This document shows positions 13,258-25,967 of a stretch of DNA of 64,000 nucleotides, one piece after another (the stretch's first letter is position 1; every line of letters begins with the position of its first letter). The DNA comes from Stichopus chloronotus. Lineage: Eukaryota; Echinodermata; Holothuroidea; Aspidochirotida; Stichopodidae. The translations under genes were made by a program, and so were the position numbers. A model generated the notes under the pieces. It was given only the letters and a program-made list of their open reading frames with translations, did not search any database and had not been told where the DNA came from. The stretch spans positions 13,533,680-13,597,679 of the forward strand of contig CM037838.1 in NCBI GenBank assembly GCA_021234535.1, written 5' to 3'.

Positions 13258-14249
13258 ATACCCATGGCTTACATGATTTTGGGAACCATGTACGTATGTG
13301 GTTGACCTGAAATGTGTGAGGCCTGAGGAACATGCCCGTTCCCTCTTGGTCTGCTAGCATTTTGCCACAAAAAGGAAATGACGCCGGGGACAATTTTCCT
13401 ACTCAGAGAAAGGAAAACATGAACATGTCCTTCAACTCCCCGGCCCCACCAGCACCAATACCTTCAATTGTCACCACATGCTTCTGGAAAGATCCCAAAC
13501 CCATGACTTTGGCTGAAATTAAAGGTGATGGCTATGAGAGGGAAATTACCATCTTTAGTTCAGCATTGCTTTGACAAAGGAAACACACAAATGGTGTAAA
13601 GCTATACAGTATATACACATAGCATTAACATATAGTGTCTACAATGATTTTTAAACAAGGAAAAAGTCAACTGACACTTATGCATGGAACTTGTTAGGCT
13701 ACACTAAAATCATCCTCAATGGTACCGATCCCTTCTGATGTAAAATAACTCTGCAGAAGACTTAAAAGGTGAAGTAGTTATTTTCAATTCAATTTATTTG
13801 ATAAATCTTGAATGAAGTTGACAGTGGAAAATATGATAAAATCAGACAAAAGTTGATCTAAGACAGTCATCCATCTAGACAATCATCAGAAAATATCTTT
13901 CTAATGTAAAACAGTCAAACCATTTAAATTATTACTATGAACCAAATAGTGGATCAAATATTGTGTAATCGAATGTCTATCTTGGCAAGATATGGTGAGC
14001 AGGAATCCAAACATAACTTGGTGAGCTCTGCCAGATACAATCAACTACTTAATGGGCTGGCAATTCCATGGCAACACTGTGACGCTTTGGGGGCAATATT
14101 CACATTTTAAGTGCATATAACTGGAAGAGATTTGATATATTGAATAAACTTGTACTGCGCAGCTACTACTACTACTACTACTATCACAAAGTTTAGCTGA
14201 AACATTTTTACTTAAAAAGTACTGTAAGTATGAAAATACATGATGAATA

Positions 14250-14870
14250 CTAATGACTATGGTAATGCTGTGATGTTAAAAAGGACATGCATGCATTTTC
14301 TGGTCATTTGCAAACTGTTAAAACCCTGTGAAGACTTTTCTTCACTTGAATACATTCTCCAGACAGCTATCTACAACAGCATTGTGAAATACAAAATTAA
14401 AAATTATAAATATGTTAGATATAACATATAAAAAATGTCTGGTAATGCTGTGACAGTAATGCCAAAAGTGTTACTACATGGCAACGACATCATAAAAAAA
14501 AGTAAAGTTGATAAAGGTGATGGAAAATAGTGACGTTAATAGTCAGAATGTAAGTAAATACATCTAGATATGAGTAATTTAGATTTACAACTGTATATCG
14601 AAAATATGAAATAAAAAATTAAAGTTATATTAGATATGAAAAAATACAGAAAAATTTCTGGTAATGCTGTGACGGTAACACAGTGACCTAAGCTTTATAT
14701 AGCACAAACATGTTAAACGACTGAGTTGATCAAAAATGTTGATGGTACAGTAGTCAGAATGTGTGTAGTACATCTACAGTAGATATCAGTAATTTAGATG
14801 ATTTAATAAGAATTCTCATGAATCTGTTATGGAAAGCAGAAATGTCCACTTTGACGATCTCTTTAAAAAA
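14250..14870. repeat. Diverged tandem repeat, about 180-220 bp unit
   Basis: The phrase GGTAATGCTGTGA recurs at about 14260, 14441 and 14661. AGTCAGAATGT plus an ACATCTA..GATAT..AGTAATTTAGAT segment recurs at about 14540 and 14752. So two to three degenerate units stand in tandem. Open frames inside are short and not conserved between units. Confidence 0.6.
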
Positions 14871-15098
14871 TGAGAACTTAAATATCGAAGTAGACTATCC
14901 TCTGGTCAAAATCAAATGCTTAGCAAGACGCAGCAATAAGATCTTGTAGAAGTTTTCAACAGTTATAAGGCACCACTTTTTGGATAGTTGAAACATTGTC
15001 CATTCAAAAAACTCTTTGGATAAAACAATTAGGAACACCTCACAAATATCGAGATGTGGTCAAATATTTTCTATTTGTGAAGCTAAGGTTTCATCAGC

Positions 15099-17368
15099 CA
15101 GATTTGTAGTGTGAGTACAAACTCCCGAGTATTAGTACTAGCACAAGGCCCCGAGTACAAAGCCATGAGTACGAGTACAAGTACTTCATTTTCAAATTCT
15201 CTGAGTACGAGTCCAAAGCCATGAGTACGAGTCCAAAGCCATGAGTACGAGTCCAAAGCCATGAGTACAAGTACAGAAAAATGTACTCAAGGACGAGTAC
15301 ATTTGCTGCGTACATTTGTGACGTGGCTGGTGTGTATAGGCTGGCGTAATATAACAGGAGCAACATGCCATTACCTTTTAAGGTAATTTAAGGCTTTTAT
15401 TGTTAACTAAAAGACTGTCTTTAATTAGGGACTTTAATTGTCCCTAAGGATGATAGTGGAGTTGGAAAGGTGATCTCATTGTTATGAGTTGCATTTCAGA
15501 GGTTCCTGGACGAGATTTCCTGGGTATTTTGGTTATGTGATAATGAAAGTCCTGTTCCACAAGTCATCAGCTCCTTTTGATTCAGCTGTCAGCCAGTGGA
15601 ACAATGAAGCCTCCACCCTTTCAGCTTTTTGAAAGAGGTTAAGTTCTAGACTGGGGATACACTCAAGTCAGTCAGATGCGGAAGTTGTATGCATGTGGCA
15701 GGCTTAGGAAGTTACATAGGACAAGCTTAGGAGCGATCAATACACACCTACCTCATTTACATCTGAGCACTTGTCGAAAGAAGAACTACAAGTGAACTCA
15801 GGAGGTCCTGATGAGCCAAGGGGTACCCTGATCCTCAATGTTAAACTTCTAAACTGTTTGTCTGTTGTAAACTTAGAACATCTACACTTTGCTTTTGATA
15901 GATATATACCACTCTAACCACAACGTTTTGTACAACATGAAATAGATTGACGAGGCAGATGAAATCAATGAAATATTATCTGTAGAGTAATTATGATTGA
16001 TTCCATTGTCTTTAAAAAAAATGCCTTGTCTTCTTCATTTTGTCTGATTATAATGGAAAATCTTAACTTTGGGGGTTTGAAGCTGAATGACCAATTTGCA
16101 AAAAAGTCATTTTACAACTTGCAGTTCTGCTTAATAGTGAAAAAATGGGATTGCACTTCAAAAGAAGCCATCATCATTGCATACTGAAGGGTGGTACTTG
16201 AATTTAGAAACATCCAGCAGTCATTTCAATAGCATTGTTTTATTTCAAAGTAACTTCTTTGAAAAAAAAATTGTGATTAAGTAGTCCTCCTACAAAAACA
16301 AGGCATTCAAATTCAGTGGAGGGACCAAAACTGAAATTTACCAATAAAAAGAAGGTAATTTAGCTTGAGCCCATAAGGTTTTCAGTGACTTCAGGTTGTG
16401 TCCTACTTGAGATTTGTCTCTTTTAAAAGTTTTAGAATTGGTCCAAGTAGACTATTCCAAAAGTGGTCATGAAGATTTTATGATTTCAGTGGCTAAGATG
16501 TACTGTACAGTAAGGCATACTCGCCAAATGCAAACATGTCAAGTCCCGAGTCTTTGTTACTTGAACTGTCCACTTACCTACAACTAAAAGTAACAGCATC
16601 TGAGTTTTCAAGTTTTGAAAAGTTGTAGGCTCTAAGTTACAGTGATCCAAGTTAGTTTCAAACACTGCAATTCTAGACTAGACCAACTTGGCAAGATGTT
16701 CTCTTTTGTAAAGATGGGGCTGAAATCCTTAAATGCATAATGCGTTAATGATCTTAAGCTGTATTTATTACCCCGAAGCAACTAATACTGTAGCAACATT
16801 TTTCAGTTTGTTCAAAGACAGGTTCCTTTTTAACCCTTTGTTACAAACCTTACTGCTCCTTGTAGCAGACCAGTTTTCTTTGTTGAGGTAGATTGCATTG
16901 ACCAGCTCACAGTAAGCTTTAAAGGCTGTATTGCATCTCCCTAAGCTATATTTTTACCTCCAGGAAAGCAAAATTCTCAACTGTTTCTAAGTTACAGTAC
17001 TCTTAGATTGACAGCAAATTCGAAAGATGCAAAGCAGCTCGTATAACACAGCGTACACAGGGATCCATTGTTTTGATTACACATGTGGAGGAATTTAAGA
17101 CAGGCTGAGGGAGGGACTGGAGGTAAGTGGTTGGGAGAATTGAAACTGTCTGGGGTGATGAGTTTTTGTCTTTAAATAATTACAAGTTCTACTAAATTAG
17201 AAGCATCAATGAAGATTACAAATATTAACAGCCTGAGCTGAGATTTTGTACTCATGAGAACATTTAAGAGTACGAATACAACCTTATGAGTAATAGTACA
17301 AGTGGCAGGGCCTGAGCGCAAGTCCAAAGACATGAGAACGGGTACAAGTTCAGAAAACTACAAGTCTG
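15099..17368. mobile_element. hAT-like nonautonomous DNA transposon
   Basis: The ends are imperfect inverted repeats: CAGATTTGTAGT on the left and the complement of CAGACTTGTAGT on the right. They are flanked by 8-bp near-duplications TCATCAGC (15091-15098) and TCATCACC (17369-17376). An 8-bp target duplication and CAG-type termini are hallmarks of the hAT superfamily. Both subterminal regions are rich in GAGTAC/GAGTCC motifs, including a 20-bp minisatellite at about 15200-15265, as expected for transposase-binding arrays. Nothing inside (15370-17230) looks like a hAT transposase, so the element is probably nonautonomous or badly decayed. Confidence 0.65.
15200..15265. repeat. 20-bp minisatellite, about three units
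   Basis: The unit GAGTACGAGTCCAAAGCCAT is repeated about 3.3 times, with looser GAGTAC-rich sequence on both sides (15115-15300). It forms the left subterminal array of the hAT-like element. Confidence 0.85.
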
Positions 17369-17727
17369 TCATCACCAAATGCAAGATAAGATCTGTGCTG
17401 TAACCCATGCTGCACACTCAAAATGGACAAACTGAATTTGTTGGTACTTCTGTACATCACAAAGTCTGATTGATTACCAGCATCATATGGGTACTTACAG
17501 TAACTAAAATATTTTTTGCAAATGATGCAATTCTAGAGACATTTGTTTAAATGAAGGACAGTTAATTGCATAAGAAATGTTCATAGCTTTTAGAAGATAC
17601 ATGAGAACAATGGCCTAAAGTTACTCAATCCAATTCTGATATTGTCTCCTAATGCCAGTTATGATAACATTATGACCCCAACTCCACTAAACACATTGGA
17701 ACATTTCTAAACATTAAATATCCTCAC

Positions 17728-18433
17728 CTGTATGTGTGTTTTCATGTTATCTGACAGTTCCTCTGATGAAAATTTACTTCTACACATAAACTTCATTGGG
17801 CAGGTGACATCTCTTGCATGTATGTGCTCATGTTTTGACATATATCCCATAAGTCTTCTCTAACAATAACTACATTAAAAGGGTTTCCAAACCTTTTCAT
17901 TAAGTGACCACTTTTTGTAGCAAACAGTAGCACAACGACAGGCGCCTGATCCCTCTTTACCTTGTACAGTATAAACACTTACATAGACTTCTCTCAGATA
18001 ATTTGGATTTGAACTTCTTCAAACGAACACTTCACTGATCTATCCGTTCAAAACTTGTTAGTCCATCTTTTATTCTAAACCTTTTCTCACAATAACCAAA
18101 CTAAAATGTTCACTCTCCTTTGTGTCTGCTTTCATGCATTTTCAGCCAAAATTTCCTTTGAATTTCTTTTCACAGTAACTATACTCAAATGGTCTTTTTC
18201 AAATTATGAGTTAATTCATGCCGTGCTACATCATGCGTAGTATAAAATCTTTTCTTACAGTAACTACACTGAAATGGTCTCTCTCCTGTATGTAAGTATT
18301 CATGTATTGTTAGTGCCTGCTTTATTTTGAATCTTTTCTCACAGTAACTACATTCAAATGGTCTCTCTCCTGTATGTATGCGTTCATGTATTTTCAGACG
18401 ATCTTTTCATTTGAAACCTTTCTCACAATAACT
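17728..18433 (-). pseudogene. Relic C2H2 fingers downstream of the zinc-finger stop
   Basis: Reading on past the stop at 18434-18436, in the same frame, finger 36 continues (SYCEKGFK, a second TGA, then [14 protein letters not shown]). Finger 37 ([20 protein letters not shown]) and most of finger 38 ([18 protein letters not shown]) are intact. After about 18190 the frame has many stops, but finger debris remains legible down to about 17730 (YCEKRFRIKDGLTSFERID; KHEHIHARDV; DNMKTHIQ). The last phrase abuts CAG|GTGAGG, a plausible splice donor at 17727. The ancestral protein was therefore longer, and the tail decays after the nonsense change. Confidence 0.8.
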
Positions 18434-21400
18434 TCACTGATATGGATTCTCTCCTGTGTGTATCCTTTCATGTGTTCTTTGATAAGCTTTTGCTCTGAAT
18501 TTTTTCTCACAATAACTACATTCAAATGGTTTCTCTCCTGTATGTAAGCGTTCATGTACTGTCAGTGTCCGCTTTATTTTGAATTTTTTCTCGCAATAAC
18601 TGCACTGAAATGGTTTCTCTCCTGTATGTATGCGTTCATGTACTGTCAGTGCCTGCTTTATTTTAAATTTTTTCTTGCAATAACTGCACTGAAATGGTTC
18701 CTCTCCTGTATGTATGCATTCATGCACTTTCAGCGTCTCTTTTCGTCTGAATCTTTTCTCACAGTAACTACACTGAAATGGTCTTTCTCCTGTATGTATG
18801 CGTTCATGTACTGTCAATGACCGCTTTCTTTTGAATTTTTTCTCGCAAAAACTACACTGATATGGATTCTCTCCTGTATGCATGCGTTCATGTATTTTCA
18901 TATAACCTTTTGTTCTGAATTTTTTCCCACAATAACTACATTCAAATGATTTCTCTCCTGTATGTATGCGTTCATGTATTTTCAGATAATCTGTTGTTCT
19001 GAATTTTTTCCCACAATAACTACACTGATATGGTTTCTCTCCTGTGTGCATCCTTTCATGTATTCTTTGGTAATTTTTTGTTTTGAATTTTTTCTCACAA
19101 TAACTACATTGAAATGGTTTCTCTCCTGTATGTATGCGTTCATGTACTGTCAGTGTGTGCTTTATTTTGAATTTTTTCTCGCAAAAACTGCACTGAAATG
19201 GTTTCTCTCCTGTATGTATGCATTCATGTACTGTCAGTACCTGCTTTATTTTGAATTTTTTCTCGCAAAAACTGCACTGAAATGGTTTCTCTCCTTTATG
19301 TATGCATTCATGCCTTTTCAGCATTTCTTTTCCTCTGAATCTTTTCTCACAGTAACTACACTGAAATGGCCTTTCTCCTGTATGTACGCATTCACGTATT
19401 GTCAGTTTACATTTTGATTTAAATACTTTCTCACAATAACTACACTGATATTGATTCTCTCCTGTATGTATGCATTCATGTGCTGTCAGTGCATGCTTTG
19501 ATGTGAATTTTTTCTCGCAAAAACTACACTGATATGGATTCTCTCCTGTATGTATGCGTTCATGTATTTTCAGATAATCTTTTCCTTTGAATCCTTTCCC
19601 ACAATAACTACACTGATATGAATTCTCTCCTGTGTGTATCCTTTCATGTATTCTTTGAGAACGTTTTGCTCTGAATTTTTTCCCACAATAACTACATTCA
19701 AATGGTTTCTCTCCTGTATGTATGCGTTCATGTTCTATCAGTGCCTGCTTTGATGTGAATTCTTTCTCGCAAAAACTACTTTGATATGGATTCTCTCCTG
19801 TATGCATGCGTTCATGTATTTTCAGATAATCTTTTCCTTTGAATCCTTTCTCACAATAACTACACTGATATGAATTCTCTCCTGTGTGTATCCTTTCATG
19901 TTTTCTTTGACAATCTTTTGTTCTGAATTTTTTCCCACAATAACTACATTCAAATGGTCTCTCTCTAGTATGTTTCTCTCTAGTATGTATGCGTTCATGT
20001 ACTGTCAGTGCCTGCTTTGATTTGAATTTTTTCCCACAATAACTACATTGAAATGGTTTCTCTCCTGTATGTATGCGTTCATGTATTTTCAGATAATCTT
20101 TTGTTCTGAATTTTTTCCCACAATAACTACACTGAAATGGTTTCTCTCCTGTGTGTATCCTTTCATGTGTTCTTTGAGAATGTTTTGCTCCAAATTTTTT
20201 CCCACAATAACTACATTCAAATGGTTTCTCTCCTGTATGGATGCGTTCATGTACTGTCAGTGCCCGCTTTATTTTGAATTCTTTTTTGCAATAACTGCAC
20301 TGAAATGGTTTCTCTCCTGTATGTATGCATTCATGTACTGTCAGTGCCTGCTTGTTTTTCAATTTTTTCTCGCAATAACTACACTGATATGGATTCTCTC
20401 CTGTATGTATGCGTTCATGTATTTTCAGACAATCTTTTCCTTTGAATCCTTTCTCACAATAACTACGCTGATATGAGTTCTCTCCTGTGTGTATCCTTTC
20501 ATGTATTCTTTGACAATCTTTTGTTCTGAATTTTTTCCCACAATAACTACATTCAAATGGTCTCTCTCCTGTATGTATGCGTTCATGTACTGTCAGTGCC
20601 CGCTTTATTTTGAATTCTTTTTCGCAATAACTGCACTGAAATGGTTTCTCTCCTGTATGGATGCGTTCATGTAATGTCAGTGCCTGCTTTATTTTGAATT
20701 TTTTCTTGCAAAAACTGCACTGAAATGGTTCCTCTCCTGTATGTATGCATTCATGCATTTTCAGCATATCTTTTCGTCTATATCTTTTCTCACAGTAACT
20801 ACATTCAAATCGTTTCGCTCCTGTATGTACGCGTTCATGTATAGTCAGTCTATATTTTGATTTGAAACCTTTCTCACAATAACTACACTGATATGAATTC
20901 TCTACTGTGTGTATCCTTTCATGTATTCTTTGAGAACGTTTTGCTCTGAATTTTTTCCCACAATAACTACATTCAAATGGTCTCTCTCCTGTATGTATGC
21001 GTTCATGTACTGTCAGTACCTGCTTTGTTTGGAGTATTTTCTCACAAAAACTGCACTGAAATGGTTTCTCTCCTGTATGTACGCGTTCATGTTTTGTCAG
21101 TCTATATTTTGATTTGAAACCTTTCTCACAATAACTACACTGATATGGATTCTCTCCTGTGTGTATCCTTTCATGTGTTCTTTGATAACCTTTTGTTTTG
21201 AATTTTTTTTTACAATAACTACATTCAAATGGTTTCTCTCCTGTATGCACGCGTTCATGTTCTGTCAGTTTATATTTTGATTTTAATCCTTTCTCACAAT
21301 AACTACACTGATATGGATTGTCTTCTGTGTGTATCCTTTCATGTATTGTCACGTCATGCTTTGCTTTGAAACTTTTCTCACAATAATTACACGAAAAGGG

Positions 21401-21693
21401 CCTCTCCGATTTATTCCCATCTACTGCTGTGAAAAAATTGGTATGTGTACTAGGTTTAATAATTTCATCTTTGCTTTCCTCTTGAGTGCCATCTCTTCCA
21501 GGATCCAAACATTCCTCATTTGGTTTTTCCAGTAAGTTGACATTCTCTGAAGATGCTTCTTCATCAGCGGCTCCATCCTCCGAACTGATTTCAGGATTAC
21601 ATGAGATGCTCTGACCTGGTTCCCTCCATTCTGATTCTTCTTCTATGGTCGGAGGGTGTTCTTGAGTACAAGAGAAGGTTTCTCCGTCAATTC
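18434..21693 (-). CDS. C2H2 zinc-finger protein, last coding exon with 35 fingers
   Basis: This single exon encodes an acidic linker of about 98 residues followed by 35 tandem C2H2 fingers of 28 residues, joined mostly by TGEKP/TGERP/TGENP linkers. It is a nuclear, probably DNA-binding protein of the Kruppel type, though its target is unknown. The fingers are strongly homogenised ([38 protein letters not shown] and [18 protein letters not shown] types recur), implying recent internal duplication. Damaged fingers: 12 (first Cys to Arg), 20 (first Cys to Ser) and 24 (first His to Arg). Finger 17 has a five-residue insertion in its linker. No ATG precedes the fingers; the open frame runs up to an acceptor (TTTTAACTTCCTGTCAG|GA) at 21694. 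So translation must start in an upstream exon, and splicing from 22345 keeps frame. A TGA replaces the first Cys codon of finger 36. Confidence 0.9.
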
Positions 21694-22344
21694 CTGACAG
21701 GAAGTTAAAACCAGACTGATGTCACATACTTCTTAATACAGAAGCATACATACGATCTAAGTCTTAAAAATGGCCAACTGAGCAAGAAAAATTCAAACTT
21801 CCACAAGAAATGAAATTCTTGGTACCAGAATGGATGTGGAGAAAATGGCACTGAGATCTGCTTCTGAGCTTTCAACAATAGTCACACAGATAGAAGAATT
21901 AAGTTGTACAATGTTCTCCAGAATTCTGACAAAAACAAATTGGAACCCTTCCAGCTATTATCACAAAAAAAGGATATAACACTAACTTCCTCAGATAACT
22001 TTGGCTTAAATGATCAGAAAGTTTATCATCAACGAAAATGGTTATCTTTGGAAAAATTACAATCTTGAAAGGGAGAAGTGAAATTTCTCTTCTTTTTATT
22101 GCTGCTTGCTTCATTTTCCCTCCTGTTTCAAGACTTTGTTCATATCACTCCCATGTGAAAAGTGAACAAAATAAGGGCTACCAATAGAATATATTTACTT
22201 AACAAAAATACTACGGCATGTGTATCCTACCTAATGCTATCATCTTCAACTTCTAGCCCAAACATTGTGAAACCTCATGATGTAATGAGAGCATTACAAA
22301 CTTTCAGAAGTAGATCTGTGAAAGACATTACATTGATACTATAC

Positions 22345-22416
22345 CTGTTGCTAGGGAGTTATTTCCATCTAAGTGAACATCTTCATCAGGTTCTTCTGTC
22401 TTGAAGGTTACTTTTA
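22345..22416 (-). CDS. 72-nt 5' exon of the zinc-finger gene (block A)
   Basis: Bordered by acceptor CATACAG| and donor ACAG|GTATAG, this exon reads KVTFKTEEPDEDVHLDGNN then SLAT with phase-1 borders. Joining its final G to the GA of the exon ending at 21693 gives ..[13 protein letters not shown].. with no stop, which is strong support for the splice. FKTEEPDED is an acidic FKxE motif resembling a sumoylation site. The same exon recurs in blocks B, C and D with few changes. The true start exon is not visible and probably lies in or beyond the sequence gap. Confidence 0.72.
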
Positions 22417-23663
22417 CTGTATGATGGAGAGCAATACATCAAATGATTTTATTCAGTTTTACTAAATTCAATGGTCAAACCTCCAGTGTCATTTCGGATA
22501 ACTGTACACTGGTACACAAATACGTCAAATACATCAACTTTCAGTATTTTTAAGTTAACATACCTGTCAATAATACATCATGACATTTAGAGTCAAAGTT
22601 TTCAGTTTTAACATTATGAAAGTATCACTCCTCTTTACATGTTAGACTTCACTGGTATCAAATGACTTTTGACCTCCCCCACCAGCCTACCAAAAAAAAA
22701 CAGTATTAGTTGAAGGAAATTTACCTCATGTATGTTAAATTGCTACATTGTGGCACACATTTTTTGATTACATACCACTTGAAAATAAATGTGTAATGCA
22801 CGTAACTTTGTATGTATTGAAAATTAAGTAAAATTTAGTTACAAGTTACTTTTTGTGATGATAGAGCCAGTGAATGATACATATTAAAGTTATATCTTTA
22901 ATGTCAGACCACTACAGGGTGCCACTGACTCTTTCCCTGGCTGGAAATACACAAAATATAAACCATCTGATCAGATCTCACAAGTAAATAAATTTCTCAT
23001 AGGTAAATCCAAATTGACATGAAAAATTGCTTCTCTCTAAAATGTGCTTACATCCACAGCATCAATAGTTGGATAAAGATCTCTCTGGGATTAACAACAC
23101 CTGTCTCAGTGAAGTCAGAGGTCAATGGTCACCTATCATGGTCATGGATTGTACCTTAGTATTAAAGCACATTCAAAAACCAATTATTTGTCTTTTGGGG
23201 GATTTTGTACTGATAACTATCAAAATAGCTCAGCCTAAGTAATAATAATAGATTTATAGCAAAAGACTGATAAGCATATGTACTGCCCACTGTTGTGCAC
23301 TGCACTAAAAGTCAAAGAATTCAAAATTATCAAACCAAAAGTACTAACTGCATTTCAAGAATTGCTCATATTTCACTGCTGGTTACACAAAACTTTGAGA
23401 AATACTTGTCCACCGACTAGTAGAGATCAAACTAAAAGTACCAGCTGCGAGCTAACACTTCGCATCTTCTGGAGACCCAAATGTACACCTTACAACAAAA
23501 CCAAACCCCCAAAAATTTAGGTTCTGCACCTTAACACCACATGTGAAGTGCAGGGTTACCTCCCCTTTGAAAATAGTGTGTTCACAAGTTTTTCACTGTA
23601 TGACCTCTAACATCCCGAATGAACTTTGACCTAAAAATACCCTCCACAATCTTATCTACTTAC

Positions 23664-24014
23664 AGCAGTAGGAAGCACATGCCCTCCAAGTCTGAAGTTT
23701 ATAAATGCAACATGTGCTTCCTGAGATACAGTATTGCAAACATTGGTTGTCTACATTTTGCTTACTGCTGATGTCAGATGACATTTGACCTGCAACAAAA
23801 ACCACCCCAGTCAAGATTTTTAAATATCCTCCCCACACACCAACTTTGACCTGTTTTGCACCCTTAATTAAAAGGTGTGCTTCATCAACGGCTCCATCCT
23901 CCAAACTGATTTCTGGATTACATGAGATGCTCTGACCTGGTTCCCTCCATTCTGATTCTTCTTCTCTGATCGGTGGGTGTTCTTGAGTACAAGAGAAGGA
24001 TTCTCCATCAATTC
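23664..24014 (-). CDS. Block B copy of linker exon, extended (351 nt)
   Basis: It starts at the same acceptor as the main exon and encodes [22 protein letters not shown]. It then runs past the duplication breakpoint into HLLIKGAKQVKV..LQTWRACASY. A strong donor T|GTAAGTAG at 23663 falls in phase 1, one codon before a stop. The exon is thus 351 nt with phase-1 borders, and could splice in frame to the 72-nt exon of block A. The added part comes from TGACCT-rich dispersed-repeat-like DNA, so it may be coincidental. Block C shows the same frame, length and donor. Confidence 0.4.
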
Positions 24015-24665
24015 CTGACAGGAAGTTAAAACCAGACTGATGTCACACACTTCTAACTACAGAAGTATACATACAATCTTACTCTAAAAGCTGGCCAACT
24101 GAGCAAGAAAAATTTAAACTTCCACAAGAAATGAAATTCTTGGTACCAGAATGGATGTGGAGAAAATGGCACTGAGATCTGCTTCTGAGCTTTCAACAAT
24201 AGTTACACAGATAGAAGAATTAAGTTGTACAATGTTCTCCAGAATTCTGACAAAAACAAATTGGAACCCTTCCAGCTATTATCACAAAAAAAGGATATAA
24301 CACTAACTTCCTCAAATAACTTTGGCTTAAATGATCAGAAAGTTTATCATCAACGAAAATGGTTATCTTTGGAAAAATTGCAACCTTGAAAGGGAGAAGT
24401 GAAATTTCTCTTCTTTTTACTGCTGCTTGCTTCATTTTCCCTCCTGTTTCAAGACTTTGTTCATATCACTCCCATGTGAAAAGTAAACAAAATAAGGGCT
24501 ACCAATAGAATATATTTACTTAACAAAAATACTACAGCATGTGTATTCTACCTAATGCCATCGTCTTCAACTTCCAGCCCAAACATTGTGAAACCTCATG
24601 ATGTAATGAGAGCATTACAAACTTTCAGAAGTAGATCTGTGAAAGACAATATATTGATACTATAC

Positions 24666-24737
24666 CTGTTGCTAGGGAGTTATTTCCATCTAAGTGAACA
24701 TCTTCATCAGGTTCTTCTGTCTTGAAGGTTACTTTTA
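24666..24737 (-). CDS. Block B copy of the 72-nt exon
   Basis: Identical borders and phase to the block A exon, and the same KVTFKTEEPDEDVHLD reading. Its donor would join the block B linker exon at 24014. Use in a transcript is inferred, not shown. Confidence 0.5.
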
Positions 24738-25967
24738 CTGTATGATGGAAAGCAATACATCAAATGATTTTATTCAGTTTTACTAAATTCAATGGTCAAA
24801 CCTTCAGTGTCATTTCGGATAACTGTACACTGGTACACAAATACGTCAACTTTCAGTATTTTTAAGTTAACATACCTGTCAATAATACATCATGACATTT
24901 GGAGTCAAAGTTTTCAGTTTTAACATTTTGAAAGTATCATTCCTCTTTACATGTTAGACTTCACTGGTATCAAATGACTTTTGACCTCCCCCATACCCCC
25001 CAAAAAAAACAGTATTAGTTGAAGGAAATTTACCTCATGTATGTTAAATTGCTACATTGTGGCACACATTTTTGATTACATACCACTTGAAAATAAATGT
25101 GTAATGCACGTAATTTTGTATGTATTGAAAATTAAGTAAAATTTGGTTACAAGTTACTTTTTGTGATGGTAGAGCCAGTGAATGATACATATTAAAGTGA
25201 TATCTTTAATGTCAGACTACTACAGGGTGCCACTGACTCCATGGCTGGAAAGACACAAAATATAAACCATATGATCATATCTCACAAGTAAATAAATTTC
25301 TCATACGTAAATCCAAATTGACATGAAAAATTGCTTTTCTCTAAAATGTGCTTACATCCACAGCATCAACAGTTGGATAAAGATCTCTCTGGGATTGACA
25401 ACACCTGTCTCAGTGAAGTCAGAGGTCAATGGTCACCTATCATGGTCATGGATTGTATCTTAGTATTAAAACACATTCAAAAACCAATTATTTGTCTTTT
25501 GGGGGATTTTGTACTGATAACTATCAAAATAGCTCAGCCTAAGTAATAATAATAGATTTATAGCAAAAGGCTGATAAGCATATGTACTGCCCACTGTTGT
25601 GCACTGCACTAAAAGTCAAAGAATTCAAAATTATCAAACCAAAAGTACCAACTGCATTTCAAGAATTGCTCATATTTCACTGCTGGTTACACAAAACTTT
25701 GAGAAATACTTGTCCACCGACTAGTAGAGATCAAACTAAAAGTACCAGCTGAGAGCTAACACTTTGCATCTCCTGGAGACCCAAATGTACACCTTACAAC
25801 AAAACCAAACCCCCAAAAATTTAGGTTCTGCACCTTAACACCACATGTGAAGTGCAGGGTTACCTCCCCTTTGAAAATAGTGTGTTCACAAGTTTTTCAC
25901 TGTATGACCTCTAACATCTCAAATGAACTTTGACCTAAAAATACCCTCCACAATCTTATTTACTTAC

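Noticed and set aside
18434..21508. Regular 84-bp periodicity that could be mistaken for a repeat array such as CRISPR
   Set aside because: The period is exactly 28 codons with C2H2 ligands at fixed places; it is a finger-coding array in an animal genome.
18554..21535. Plus-strand open frames with periodic [12 protein letters not shown] text
   Set aside because: They are antisense shadows of the zinc-finger repeats; the 84-bp period produces them.
21899..22114. 71-codon minus-strand frame beginning MKQAA, repeated in blocks A, B and C (also 24220-24435 and 26524-26739)
   Set aside because: It lies in the intron between the two supported exons. Its conservation is explained by the recent block duplication, and it has no recognisable domain.
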